A DNA stretch of 64,000 nucleotides. Origin: Hyaloscypha bicolor E (taxonomy: Eukaryota > Ascomycota > Leotiomycetes > Helotiales > Hyaloscyphaceae). Under the pieces are notes generated by a model, which saw nothing but the letters and a program-made list of their open reading frames with translations, did no database searches and was not told where the DNA came from. Shown here in pieces: positions 34,887 to 43,838 of the stretch. The stretch spans positions 62,001 through 126,000 of the forward strand of contig NW_020194708.1 of the NCBI RefSeq assembly GCF_002865645.1, read 5' to 3'. Both the position numbers and the translations under genes were made by a program. Positions within the stretch are counted from its first letter, which is position 1, and every line of letters begins with the position of its first letter.

Positions 34887-35276
34887 TTACTCCTGCTCAT
34901 CATACTCGCCGTAGTTCTTGGTCCATGAGAGAACACAACGGCCGCTCAAGTCGCGCTTGTCACATCCGTCAACGCCCTCGGTGCTCTCCTCACTGCGCTT
35001 GACCTTCTCGTCATACTCCCCGTAGTTCTTAGTCCATGAGAGAACACAACGGCTGCTCAAGTCACGCTTGTCACATCCGTCAACGCCCTCGGTGCTCTCC
35101 TCACTGCGCTTGACCTTCTCGTCATACTCCCCGTAGTTCTTAGTCCATGAGAGAACGCAGCGGCCGGAAAGGTCACGCTTGTCACAGCCGTCGACGCCTT
35201 CCTCGCCAGGGTTAGCGATGGGGGCTGCGGCAACGAGGCCGGCGAAGATGGCAATGGCGGTAATGGGGAACTTCAT
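34887..35276 (-). CDS. RiPP precursor peptide with three Kex2-bounded repeats (ustiloxin/dikaritin type)
   Basis: The ATG at 35276 gives 129 residues in one exon; upstream in-frame codons are not ATG. Residues 1-20 (MKFPITAIAIFAGLVAAAPI) are a classic secretion signal. From residue 27 come three copies of a 37-residue unit (27-63, 64-100, 101-127 shortened), identical but for one Gly/Ser change, then Gln-Glu and stop. Each unit has Lys-Arg at its positions 7-8 and, in copies 1 and 2, Lys-Val-Lys-Arg at 28-31. Kex2 cleavage would release spacer SEESTEGVDGCDKR and a core such as DLSGRCVLSWTKNYGEYDE, with one Cys, one Trp and two Tyr. This architecture is that of UstA-type fungal RiPP precursors, and UstYa-type genes lie on both sides. 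Which residues are kept in the product cannot be read from sequence. Confidence 0.88.
   Translation of the reverse strand: MKFPITAIAIFAGLVAAAPIANPGEEGVDGCDKRDLSGRCVLSWTKNYGEYDEKVKRSEESTEGVDGCDKRDLSSRCVLSWTKNYGEYDEKVKRSEESTEGVDGCDKRDLSGRCVLSWTKNYGEYDEQE
34896..35198 (-). repeat. 111-bp coding tandem repeat, 2.7 copies
   Basis: Units at 35198-35088, 35087-34977 and 34976-34896 (shortened) encode the precursor repeats. The two promoter-distal units are almost identical even at silent sites, while the promoter-proximal unit has several synonymous changes around Asp-Leu-Ser-Gly-Arg-Cys. This suggests recent duplication or gene conversion inside the gene. Confidence 0.9.
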
Positions 35277-35512
35277 TTTTGCTGATTCGTTTGGGAATGA
35301 GGTTTGAAGCAATGGATCCTTGAGATGGAGAAAGCTGATAGATGCAGAAAATAACTTGGGATTAGCCTGGACGGCACGTCTTTTAAGCACGTCTAGAATT
35401 TAATTTTCGTAATAATGATCACCTCCGGCCTGTACTATCCCTGTGATCACTATTCTCATCTTGCTTAAGCCTGACTGTAAGACACTACTCCAGAATTTCT
35501 TGGTCCTTGTAA

Positions 35513-35523
35513 TGACCTTGCAT
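35513..35523 (+). promoter_or_regulatory. TGACNTTGCAT element (TGACCTTGCAT)
   Basis: Exact match, 237 bases upstream of the precursor start on the minus strand and 569 bases before the UstYa-type copy 5 start. Confidence 0.55.
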
Positions 35524-35551
35524 TCTACTCTCAGCGGCCCAACCTTCTGTA

Positions 35552-35562
35552 TGACTTTGCAT
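35552..35562 (+). promoter_or_regulatory. TGACNTTGCAT element (TGACTTTGCAT)
   Basis: Exact match, 39 bases from the previous one (start to start), in the same divergent promoter. Confidence 0.55.
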
Positions 35563-35767
35563 TTTCGGTATGAATTTTGATGCTATAGCTGACTCGTTGC
35601 CGGTATACGATGACCGTGAGGACAATCTAACCTCCTAACTCTAATTTTTGTACTAGGATGAGGTTTATTGCCGAGACGCTAGCGCCTCACGAGGGGGCCG
35701 TCAGATTCCTACTATCGAGCTCTACTAGCGAAATTTACTAACGAGTAACTTTCAGTAACACGACCGC

Positions 35768-35778
35768 TGACCTTGCAT
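35768..35778 (+). promoter_or_regulatory. TGACNTTGCAT element (TGACCTTGCAT)
   Basis: Exact match in the same divergent promoter, 313 bases before the start of UstYa-type copy 5. Confidence 0.55.
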
Positions 35779-36091
35779 TGCCGATCTGCACGGAACTTTA
35801 TACCCTTGTACGATGTGGGGTCTGGGCTTTTATTATCTCAAGCGGCAGATATGTAACGTTTCTTGCAAATGCTATCAGAGGGTTCCTTACCTCTGCACAT
35901 CAGCACTTACCCTGATCGTGGCGGCTGACAAATGCGTTTGTCGTATGAGATCTGTATCTGGAAATGGTACAACCTTTCCTAGTGATCAGCTTTCCCTCGC
36001 AGATTTTTCTCTTCGGTAACTAGTTTGAATTCTTCTTTGGCCAAGTTGTGAAGTATCTTCCAAGTATTCAAGTCCACCATACAACAACAAA

Positions 36092-37126
36092 ATGGAGATC
36101 TCAAAAATGATGGCGAAGGAACAAGAGTACAAACCTCTATCCGTCGACGACAGCACCTCAGAATCCGACAGTCTTCCTCTTTATGAACCTCCTACATCTG
36201 TGCAGAAATTGAGAGCAAGATGGGCCGTCATATCACCCTTCGCTTGGCTCTTCACAACCTCCCTCTGCTTTATGTGCGCTGCATATTTAACCAATTTTCA
36301 TTTCAAGACAAAGCCAATGACGACTTTGGAATGCGGAGAAAAGCTCTCGACCTACTCTCCTGCGTGGGAAGCGGTTGAGTATAAAGTGGTGGAATTTCAT
36401 AATGGGTTCTTCCAGGAGGAGGAGGCGTCTATATATCGAGGGAAGCCGACGCCCGAGTTGGAGAAAGCTTGGAATGATTTGTGGAATAGTAAGATATCGA
36501 GAAGTTTGAGGAAATAGGAATTTACTAATGGGATAATAGTTGGCGAGATCAACGTTCCATATGAGAATTTGCATCTTCTCAACAAATCAACGGATATGCC
36601 TTGGCAACGGACTGATCCAGATGAGGGAGGTGGTGTTGTGGGATTTCTTGAAGGTATCATTATGTGCTGGAAAACAATGCTCATTTCTAATTTGTACTCA
36701 GTATTCCATGTTATCCACTGCCTCGATATGGTCCGTCAATTTATCTACAGAGACGAATATGACTATAGTGCCAACCCACTGTTCGACGCGCCAGATCATG
36801 TAGTTTGGAGAGTAAGTTCGGCCCCTCCTTCTTACTCAGCCAAAAGCACGTCTGACCACGGCTGTTTATAGCATGTCGACCACTGCATCAATACCATCAG
36901 AATAAGCTTACAATGTACATCTGATGTAACACCTTATCTTCAATTTCTGGCTCCAGAAAAGCCAGCAGGTCTAGACGCCGACTTCAGAACTCTGCATACG
37001 TGCCGGAATTTTGATAAAATTAGGGATTGGAATCGGGAGCATAAGACTACGCTGCATATTCCAGAGGGTCATGAACATCCCTTTCATAAGGATATGGATT
37101 TGGAGCAATACCAACACTCCTCATAA
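36092..37126 (+). CDS. UstYa/DUF3328-family oxidase, copy 5, four exons
   Basis: Exons: 36092-36488, 36540-36653, 36702-36811, 36872-37126, giving 291 residues. A Ser-rich cytosolic tail with SDSLPLYEP leads to a transmembrane segment at about residues 46-67. STYSPAWEAVEYKVVEFHNG and YRGKPTPELEKAWNDLW are textbook UstYa blocks. Splicing gives LEVFHVIHCLDMVRQFIYRD and then HVDHCINTIRISLQCTSDVT, so both motifs (HVIHC, HVDHC) are complete, followed by HTCRNFDKIRDW and an extended charged tail. All introns have GTAAG or GTATC donors and TAG/CAG acceptors. The gene shares its promoter with the precursor gene, which makes it the most likely core cyclising enzyme (inference). Confidence 0.9.
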
Positions 37127-37395
37127 TATTGCTGTTATGTAGTTTCCAAAAGCTAGGCTAGGATTGAGAGAGAGAATAATGAAATGAATTATATAGTGAG
37201 GTTTTCTGTTCGCGAGATAATAGTCCAGAATTGTGTGCTACTCATTTGATATACGTAAACACCGAACTGGTCTAGGGAGGTGCCTAGAGAAAAGGAAGTC
37301 ATCTAGAAACTTCAGCCTTATACAATAAGAGGATTTTGTCCCAATAAAAGTTTTATTAATTTAAAGTAACTTTTTCCTCCTCTTAGTTGAAAACT

Positions 37396-38802
37396 TTAAA
37401 TAGAAAGCACCAAGCCGGGCACAAAAAGAAGGAAAAGAATCCCAAAAGCCCCTCCGTCCACCCAAAACCACCTGATGATCCAAAACTCCGAGTTGAACTG
37501 CTGCTTTTTATTCCCGTAGACAAACACGGCATAAGAATTGAAGGCTAGAATCCCCGCCACGCCTATCAGAAAAATGAACAAACACACCTGTAGGACGGTT
37601 CTCGATCTGTTTTCGTTCCGCTTCTCGAACCCTGGCTGCGATTTGGCGAGGCGTTGAAGCCCCAGGATTGCACAAACACCAGCTGTTATCAAGACTAGAC
37701 CCAGACCGACGGACGTATAAGCTGAAGATATAGTTCTGGTGGTGAGAATAGATGTCAGGAGACCGAGTGGGATCCAGAACCATTTCGACGCCTTCGATTT
37801 CCAGGAACCGGAATCTTGTTCTCCTTGGCAGGACCTGGATACATAGGATATGACGAGCATTATCTGAAAGGTGCGTAGCAAATTCGTAACCAGCATCGAT
37901 GGGAAAAGAACCAAGGTTCCGAAGTCTTCGTTCTGAAGTTCAAGGTCGATCCATCTCAGCACCGCAACCCCCGTTGATGCGGCAACGAGTGCGTTCATTC
38001 CAAATATCCAGCGTGGTCTAGAATTTCTCTCTTGCTTTCCAACCGCCCAAATTCCGTAAAGTGACACCAGAAATACAGCCACAAACGCCAATGTCCGCGA
38101 GTACGTCAGTGCAGACTTCATGTAAGAAGGCAAAATTCCCCTCCCCGGCCCATCAACGATATGCATCTTCGCCTCAAACGGCTGCCCCGAAAATGCAGCT
38201 GTAGCCACACAATAATATCCCGGGTTCCTCACCGGGTAAATGAGTGATACCGGATGCGAGGTATTGATCGCACGCGTAATGAGTGGATTGCCTGCTTTCT
38301 GGCGAGCAGTGGGCGTAATGATGAACGTTCCTAGTTCCTTTTCGTGGCAGATGTTCCTCTCGATATTCTTTCTTGTACAAAGCGTTTCTTTCTTTGTCCC
38401 AACAAGTTAGCAAAAGGATATGGAAGGGAGAAAGTAGGGGGCCGACTCCTTTCTTCCCGTTGCCGTGTTGGACAGTGATTCCTCCCAGATGCTCATCTCG
38501 AAACCCGAAGATTACGACGCTGACGAGCCCGCTTGGGGTGGAAGGATCGAGATCCGGAAATTCGACGAAGATGGAGGATGGCGAGGAGTGGGAGAAGTCA
38601 GGCTGCCCGTATATTCCCGCGCAGCGTTGGTGGTTTGGCCATGTGTGATCCTGAAGTTCCGAATTGTCAGAAATTTTCAAGATTATCGTGCATTGATTCG
38701 AGTACGAGGGGTTCTAAAGATGATTTGACCTACCAGTATCATATCCTGATTTGCAAGGATTAAAGTTGAGAGTAATCTAAGAACGAAATTTGGATGATAC
38801 AT
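37396..38802 (-). CDS. GOST/PTM1-like seven-transmembrane protein (lung 7-TM receptor family)
   Basis: Proposed exons (minus): 38802-38734, 38650-38447, 38391-37396, giving 422 residues. Exon 1 encodes a signal peptide (MYHPNFVLRLLSTLILANQD). The luminal part contains NHQRCAGIYGQPDF, LCTRKNIERNICHEKELGTF and YPVRNPGYYCV, a Cys-rich pattern of the GOST/PTM1 luminal domain. Seven hydrophobic segments follow from about residue 195 on. Family members work in Golgi and endosomal trafficking. The protein ends at about TM7 (FLLFVPGLVLSI), shorter than typical PTM1, with no WRP-type tail. Intron 1 (GTAGGT...TTCAG) is firm; intron 2 (donor GTCGGC, branch GCTAAC, acceptor AAAG) has an unusual donor and its exact ends are uncertain. 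It is convergent with UstYa-type copy 5. A role in export or membrane handling of the peptide is only a guess. Confidence 0.65.
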
Positions 38803-39165
38803 GGTGTTTTCTTGTGGGGCGAGCGGCTTTCGAAAAGGTGTTGAAAGCTGTTAGAGATGGTGGGGGTGGGCAGAATATATAGCTTGCTGCAGATTCGTAC
38901 CATGCAAGGTAAGCCTACACCAATCAGATTTACATAATCACATAACCAACCCATAGAAGCCGTATCACAGCTCAAGTTGAATTGGACATCTGTAAAAGTT
39001 ATTTCATATCAGTTTCCTGAACCATCCACAATATTTTTTCTCAGTAGGATCATTCAAAGGATTTTGAGGAGATGGAATTCACTCTCATGCTAATTGAATT
39101 TGCATAACCCGAACCCTTATTCCCCTGACGCTGTATTATTGTCTTATTCCATAGACTATCTTTAA
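38803..39165. other. Intergenic region upstream of the 7-TM gene
   Basis: 363 bases between the 7-TM gene start and the 3' end of UstYa-type copy 6, both on the minus strand. Two one-mismatch relatives of the cluster element occur: ATGCAAGGTAA at 38902 and TGAATTTGCAT at 39094. No gene is seen. Confidence 0.4.
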
Positions 39166-40150
39166 TCACCTATCTATAGGATGCGCCTCCTTCTGCGGCC
39201 TCGTTCTATCCCTCTCATCCTGCCACTCCAAAAGTTTGACAAAATCTCTACAGGTATGCGTGAGCATCGTATTCGCCAAAAACATCCCCTTCTCCTCACT
39301 CCAATAATGCGGAACTGGCGTCATATCCTGGTTGCACTGCACCGTCTCACGAATCGTCTCCAGACAATGATCTACTAGCATTTAGTATCCATTCCTCCAT
39401 AACCTGATCGCGAAAGAACTCACCAACGTGCGTATAATAGTCTGGGACACGCTCTCTGGACTCATGGCGTAGGGTTGGGTAGTATTTTGGGTATAATGCT
39501 TTTCGCAGGTAGTTTACGCAGTGGAGTGTGTGTCTGACGTGTGGTCTGGATAGTGTTTAGTAAATTGCTTTGAAGTTTTAGCAGAGAAGAAGATTACTCA
39601 CACGACGAAATAGTATCCATTCTCCTTAGAATGTTGGCCATGTACAGTTGACGCCTCTGCTTCACTGAGAGCAACGTAGTTCCCCACGAGCATATCCCAA
39701 GCTGCATCAAGCTCTTTGGTAGGATGCCCCACATATCTCGGTTGCTTGGGATCCAAAATTAACTCCCAGTCTGCGGTCTCATTTACTATGATTCCACCCC
39801 AGAATTTCCTTTCTTGGAGCGCTATCGCTTCTCGTGCGGGCTCTAGATTCCAATCGGCTCAGTTTCACCTAGAGATATGTCAAGGTAGAAAACTAACGTA
39901 GTTCTGTTCTGAAGCCGGTTTCATAAGTGTCATTGCCGCCAATTTTCCAACCTTGGATGACGGATATCGCCAAAAGACTTGCAAATATAAAGTTTGAAGC
40001 AATCCAAAATATTGGAATGTTGATTTTTGTGGTTGAGTTTGAGGATTGAAGATTGTCTACCTTTTCACCGTGGAGGAAGGATTCTGCTTCCTGATCTGAG
40101 AATGGTGAGTCGAGGCGTGCAGTCGACTCTGAGTTACGAATAGGATACAT
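39166..40150 (-). CDS. UstYa/DUF3328-family oxidase, copy 6, four exons
   Basis: Exons (minus): 40150-39898, 39842-39602, 39533-39424, 39371-39166, giving 269 residues. The start MYPIRNSESTARLDS is the first ATG in a sensible position; an upstream extension of the frame is probably 5' leader. A transmembrane segment lies at about residues 46-66. Exon 2 carries PAREAIALQERKFWGG and YVGHPTKELDAAWDML. Splicing at GTGAGT...GTCAG gives GYYFVVHTLHCVNYLRKALY, and the last intron completes HVDHCLETIRETVQC, with HTCRDFVKLLEW near the end. Both HxxHC motifs are present (HTLHC, HVDHC). For intron 1 a 55-base (to CTAG) or 40-base form keeps the frame, so five residues there are uncertain. It is divergent from copy 7. 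Confidence 0.87.
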
Positions 40151-40406
40151 ATTAAACAAATAAACTCGCGAACTTCTATGATTCTTGGTTAAACATCCAG
40201 GAAAGAAGGTCGCGAGTGATTGTGTTCTCTTGGTAGATTTCAGTAAGAGACAAGCGATTCGGATTGGTTTCCAGATTTCATCGATGCCAAGCAAGCACAA
40301 GAGCACTTACCAAGCGCAATCGTGCCGGCAACTGCATGGTGGTCTGCGAGTGGCGAATGCTGAGTGCCGCTGGGGCTATCCTGCTGCAAAGATAGCCTCG
40401 TGTTAT

Positions 40407-40417
40407 TGACATTGCAT
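40407..40417 (+). promoter_or_regulatory. TGACNTTGCAT element (TGACATTGCAT)
   Basis: Exact match, 257 bases upstream of UstYa-type copy 6 and about 300 upstream of copy 7. Confidence 0.55.
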
Positions 40418-40483
40418 TAGCAGTTAACTTTGTAAGGTCAGGGTGGGTTATCAAACCTTAGATGCTGATGTAACCAGGGTTAA

Positions 40484-40494
40484 TGACATTGCAT
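40484..40494 (+). promoter_or_regulatory. TGACNTTGCAT element (TGACATTGCAT)
   Basis: Exact match, 231 bases upstream of the start of UstYa-type copy 7. Confidence 0.55.
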
Positions 40495-40714
40495 ATCAAG
40501 CCCTGCGTAGTCAGTTCTCCGGCATCACCTGCAGCTTACGTTGGTAGCCCCGGACTAAGCCTATCTCGCTTAAATTTTCGCCCCCCTTTTAGGAAGCACG
40601 TGACATCAGCGTTCGAAATGGGGCGCATAGGATTTCCTCAATATGGTTTCGTCCAGTTCTGTTGTAGGAACGCAGTGGCCGTTGAGGGTTTCGTAATTGA
40701 TCATTGCGATTCAA

Positions 40715-41476
40715 ATGGATATCACAGATTCCAATTCGTGGCCTAGCGCAAGAGCGCTATTTCGCTTCAACTACTTCCCTTATCCGAGGTACCGTGAAGT
40801 TCCCAACGATTCTGCGGCCAAGGAGAATTTACTTTATACGGAGTGGGAAGACTTTTCAGATTATACCTCGAATTCGAGAAAGTCGAGCAAGAAGTCGAAA
40901 ATCGCATGGAGCATACTTCTACTCTACCTCGTTTCATCCTTCGGATTTATATGCTACCTGTCTTTCCCTACTTTGAAACAGCAGACACAGACTCCAATTT
41001 CAAAAGGGAACGAACTAGGAGAATGCGGCTCAACTATCCAAGAAGCACGATCTCTGGGCTGTAAATTCGATCCCATGAGCTGGATCTGGGTCCAGCCAGC
41101 ATGCTATCAGGCCGACCTCATCGACGACTTTTTAAACCGAACAGACTGGCATTTCTATCTTGACGGAAACACGGAGTTCTCCCAACAAACAGAAGTTCCA
41201 ATGGAAGAATGGGTTGGAGGCGATCACAAAGTGTTGTTTGCGGATTGGAAATATCACGTGGTACATTGCACGTATGTGTGGAGGAAGATGCACGAAGCGA
41301 TGGAGAAGCATATGCCGGTTGATAATGAGATGATGGAGATGCATCATACGAAGCATTGTGGGATGGAGCTGTTGGATGAGTGGTTGCATGAGGATCAGAC
41401 ATGTGCCAGGCTGCCGGACGGTGAGCCGTGCTTGACGAGGTTGCAAGCTGGGTTTACGAGTTGTGGGTATTATTGA
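40715..41476 (+). CDS. Divergent UstYa-like membrane protein, copy 7, intronless
   Basis: The ATG at 40715 gives 253 residues in one exon; the frame extends upstream but only from a TTG. A transmembrane segment lies at about residues 64-84. The luminal part differs from copies 1-6: it lacks the SPA...VEY and YxGxP blocks and instead has GECGSTIQEARSLGCKFDP, then MSWIWVQPACYQADLIDDF, a pattern of a separate fungal family. It still has two HxxHC motifs: YHVVHCTYVWRKMHEA and HHTKHCGMELL, and a Cys-rich end (QTCARLPDGEPCLTRL). It is therefore a distant UstYa relative with the same metal-type motifs. The divergent promoter shared with copy 6 carries two cluster elements. The gene ends at the very edge of the island: the RIP block starts within 50 bases of the stop. 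Confidence 0.8.
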   Translation: MDITDSNSWPSARALFRFNYFPYPRYREVPNDSAAKENLLYTEWEDFSDYTSNSRKSSKKSKIAWSILLLYLVSSFGFICYLSFPTLKQQTQTPISKGNELGECGSTIQEARSLGCKFDPMSWIWVQPACYQADLIDDFLNRTDWHFYLDGNTEFSQQTEVPMEEWVGGDHKVLFADWKYHVVHCTYVWRKMHEAMEKHMPVDNEMMEMHHTKHCGMELLDEWLHEDQTCARLPDGEPCLTRLQAGFTSCGYY

Positions 41477-43363
41477 GGATGTATTAACGAAGTATTAATA
41501 TGTAATAGCCAAGGACTATTAAAGAGTAATAAGAGGGATTACAATATAATAAACGAAGTAATTAACTTCAGTATATTAAAGAGTATTTAAAGAGGAAAAT
41601 AAATATATTCTTGAATTAAATATTATAATTATTCGAAAATAAAACTTAAATTTATTAACTTATTATTAATCAAATATTAATATATATATTCTTTATAACT
41701 TTTTAAAACTTTTAATAATTATTTAATTTAAATATAAAGTTTAAATTAAATTTAAAAAAAATTTATTTAAAAAATTTATTTTATCTTTTATAATTATTTT
41801 TACTTTAATTAAAGTTATATTTTTAAAAACTTTTTATTAATATTTTTATTTTATAAACTTTATTTAATTTATATAAAATTTTAATTATATTTTTTAAATT
41901 AAAATTAATAAAATTTTTTTTAAGTTTTCTTTTTTATTATTTTTTAAGTTTTTGTTATATTCTTTTATAATTTTAGAAAATATTTATTTTATTATTTTAA
42001 AATTTTTTTTTTTTTTTTTTTATACTTTTTTAATTATTTTTAATACTTTACTAGTTATTTATAGTTTTTAGCCAAGGCCCGAATTCTTATTTAGTAATAT
42101 ATAGGAAGTTCTAGCTATATATTTTAATAATATTTACTAGATAATTCTTATTATAACTATATAAACTAATCTTTTAAATAAGAGACCCTATATTATTTTA
42201 ATTATATCTAATAAATATAGTTTTCTATTCTAGATAGAAATATAGATCTCATATATAAGACTAACTAATTTACTATTAAAGCTTTATAACTAAGAGTTCT
42301 ATAAATATTAAAAGACGATCTGAGTCTATTTAAAAGACTTTTTAATAAAAGTAAGCTTTTTCCGGAAATAAGAGAAAAGAAAAAGTAGTAATTAATCTGA
42401 AATAATATTCTAATAATAGCTTGCCTTATTTCTTTATTATATATACTTTTTAAAAACCTGAACTTACTAAGCCTATATATAAAGATTATTAAAGCTTTAA
42501 TTAAATAGCCCTTTAAGGAATTATAATATAATATAATAGAATAGTAGTTTTCTAGTATAAACCAGGCTTTTAGTATAATTATTATATAAGATACTAAAAT
42601 AGTATTTAATATATATAAAGGAAATATAATAAATTAGATTAAATTTAGCTACTAGTAATTCTATCTCTTTATATTATAATATTTTTTTCGAATAATTAGA
42701 GAATACCTGAAAAAGAAAAAGAATTAGCTAAAACTAACTATTAAAAAGCCTAATTCTATAACTTAGTACTAGTTTACTCTTTTAGCTAATTAGCTAGGCT
42801 TTAATTCGGAGGTTATTAGGTAGCTAAAAACTAATAATCTATATATAATTAAGGCTTATAACTTTCTTTTAAAATATAATTCTTCTAAATTATATATTTT
42901 TAATTTATAGCTTTTTAAGAAATATATAAAATAAATAATAAAGATATATATAATAGTTATTAAAAAGAGCTAATAATATATTAAGTTTCTAGTAATAATA
43001 AATAGGCCCGGGGAATTCCTCTTATAATAATATAGTCGGTTCTTTTAGATTATATATAAAAATAAGTAAAACTATCTTTTTTTTAGATATTTTCTATAAT
43101 ATTATAAATATAAAAGAAAAAAGTATTATATTATTCTTTATTTAAAAATTATTATATTTTATATTCTTTAATAAATATATATTTAGTACTATAGCTAAAG
43201 TAATATAAGAATAACTATTTTAAAAGCCGGAAAATAATATAACTAGAAAATAGAATAGAATATTTCTCTATTATATTAAATTTGGGCTAGTATTACCTCA
43301 AGCCCTAATAGCCGAGCCTTTAGTACTAAAACGAGTATAAAGAGATTACCTAATACTCCCGCC
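41477..43363. repeat. RIP-degraded AT-rich DNA at the right edge of the island
   Basis: Directly after the stop of UstYa-type copy 7 the sequence turns almost purely A/T, including a poly-T run near 42001-42020, then AT-rich text with few CA/TG dinucleotides. No coding remains are recognisable. Confidence 0.75.
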
Positions 43364-43483
43364 TTTATTAAGCTAGAAATAAATAGTACTTATATCTGTT
43401 TTATAAGCTAGTAAGAATTTATTAAGCTAGAAATAAATAGTACTTATATCTGTTTTATAAGCTAGTAAGAATTTATTAAGCTA
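43364..43483. repeat. 54-bp tandem duplication, 2.2 copies
   Basis: The unit beginning TTTATTAAGCTAGAAATAAA and ending GCTAGTAAGAA recurs exactly at a 54-base spacing (43364, 43418, partial at 43472). It sits immediately left of the first LTR copy. The two full copies look identical, so the duplication is younger than the RIP phase. Confidence 0.85.
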
Positions 43484-43494
43484 AGAATAATATA

Positions 43495-43838
43495 GTATAA
43501 TAGGGTATATTTATTAAAAATTATATTATTTTAGTAGTTTTAAGGTTTGGGTTATATAATAAAAACTATAGCCTTTTATATATAACTTATAGAAATTATA
43601 TAAGAAAGCTAGTTTTTCTATAATTCTAGAAAATAATTTCTTATAAGTATTTAATTAATTAAGTTTTTATATATTATATATTATTTATATTTTATTATTT
43701 ATATTTTATTATTTATATTTTATTATTTATATTTTATTATTTATATTTTTAATTTATTATTTTATTATTAAGTTATATTTTATATTCTAGTATACTTTAT
43801 ATAGGTTTTTGTCTTATTATAGTTTCCTTTTTATATAT
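43495..43838 (+). mobile_element. LTR copy A of a gypsy-type element
   Basis: Shares a long ordered match with 56236-56533 in the same orientation and with 59553-59856 in reverse: it starts around TTTATTAAAAATTATATTAT, includes CTATAGCCTTTTATATATAA, then AATAATTTCTTATAAGTATT, and ends around CTTATTATAGTTTCCTTTTT. This copy holds an extra microsatellite (about five 14-bp units TTATTTATATTTTA, 43681-43745). Ends are approximate. Confidence 0.7.
43681..43750. repeat. Microsatellite, 14-bp unit, about five copies
   Basis: The unit TTATTTATATTTTA is repeated head to tail inside LTR copy A. The other two LTR copies hold only one or two units, so the expansion is specific to this copy. Confidence 0.85.

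Larger units (their letters stand above)
35277..36091. promoter_or_regulatory. Divergent promoter region of the precursor and UstYa-type copy 5
   Basis: 815 bases between the starts of the minus-strand precursor gene and the plus-strand UstYa-type copy 5. It carries three exact TGACNTTGCAT elements (35513, 35552, 35768), the densest group in the window. No coding frame is supported; 35813-36019 is an unsupported open frame. Confidence 0.5.
40151..40714. promoter_or_regulatory. Divergent promoter region of UstYa-type copies 6 and 7
   Basis: 564 bases between the two starts. Two exact TGACATTGCAT elements (40407, 40484) lie 77 bases apart. A CACGTGAC word occurs near 40598. No gene is seen. 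Confidence 0.5.

Noticed and set aside
35054..35254. Alternative minus-strand frame within the precursor (MPSSPASLPQPPSLTLARKA...)
   Set aside because: It is the shifted shadow of the repeat-coding frame; only the main frame has the signal peptide and regular Lys-Arg sites.
34887..35276. Precursor as a mating alpha-factor pheromone gene
   Set aside because: Kex2 repeats fit, but the released peptide does not resemble the short Trp/Cys/Gly/Pro-rich ascomycete alpha pheromones, and seven UstYa-type neighbours favour a RiPP.
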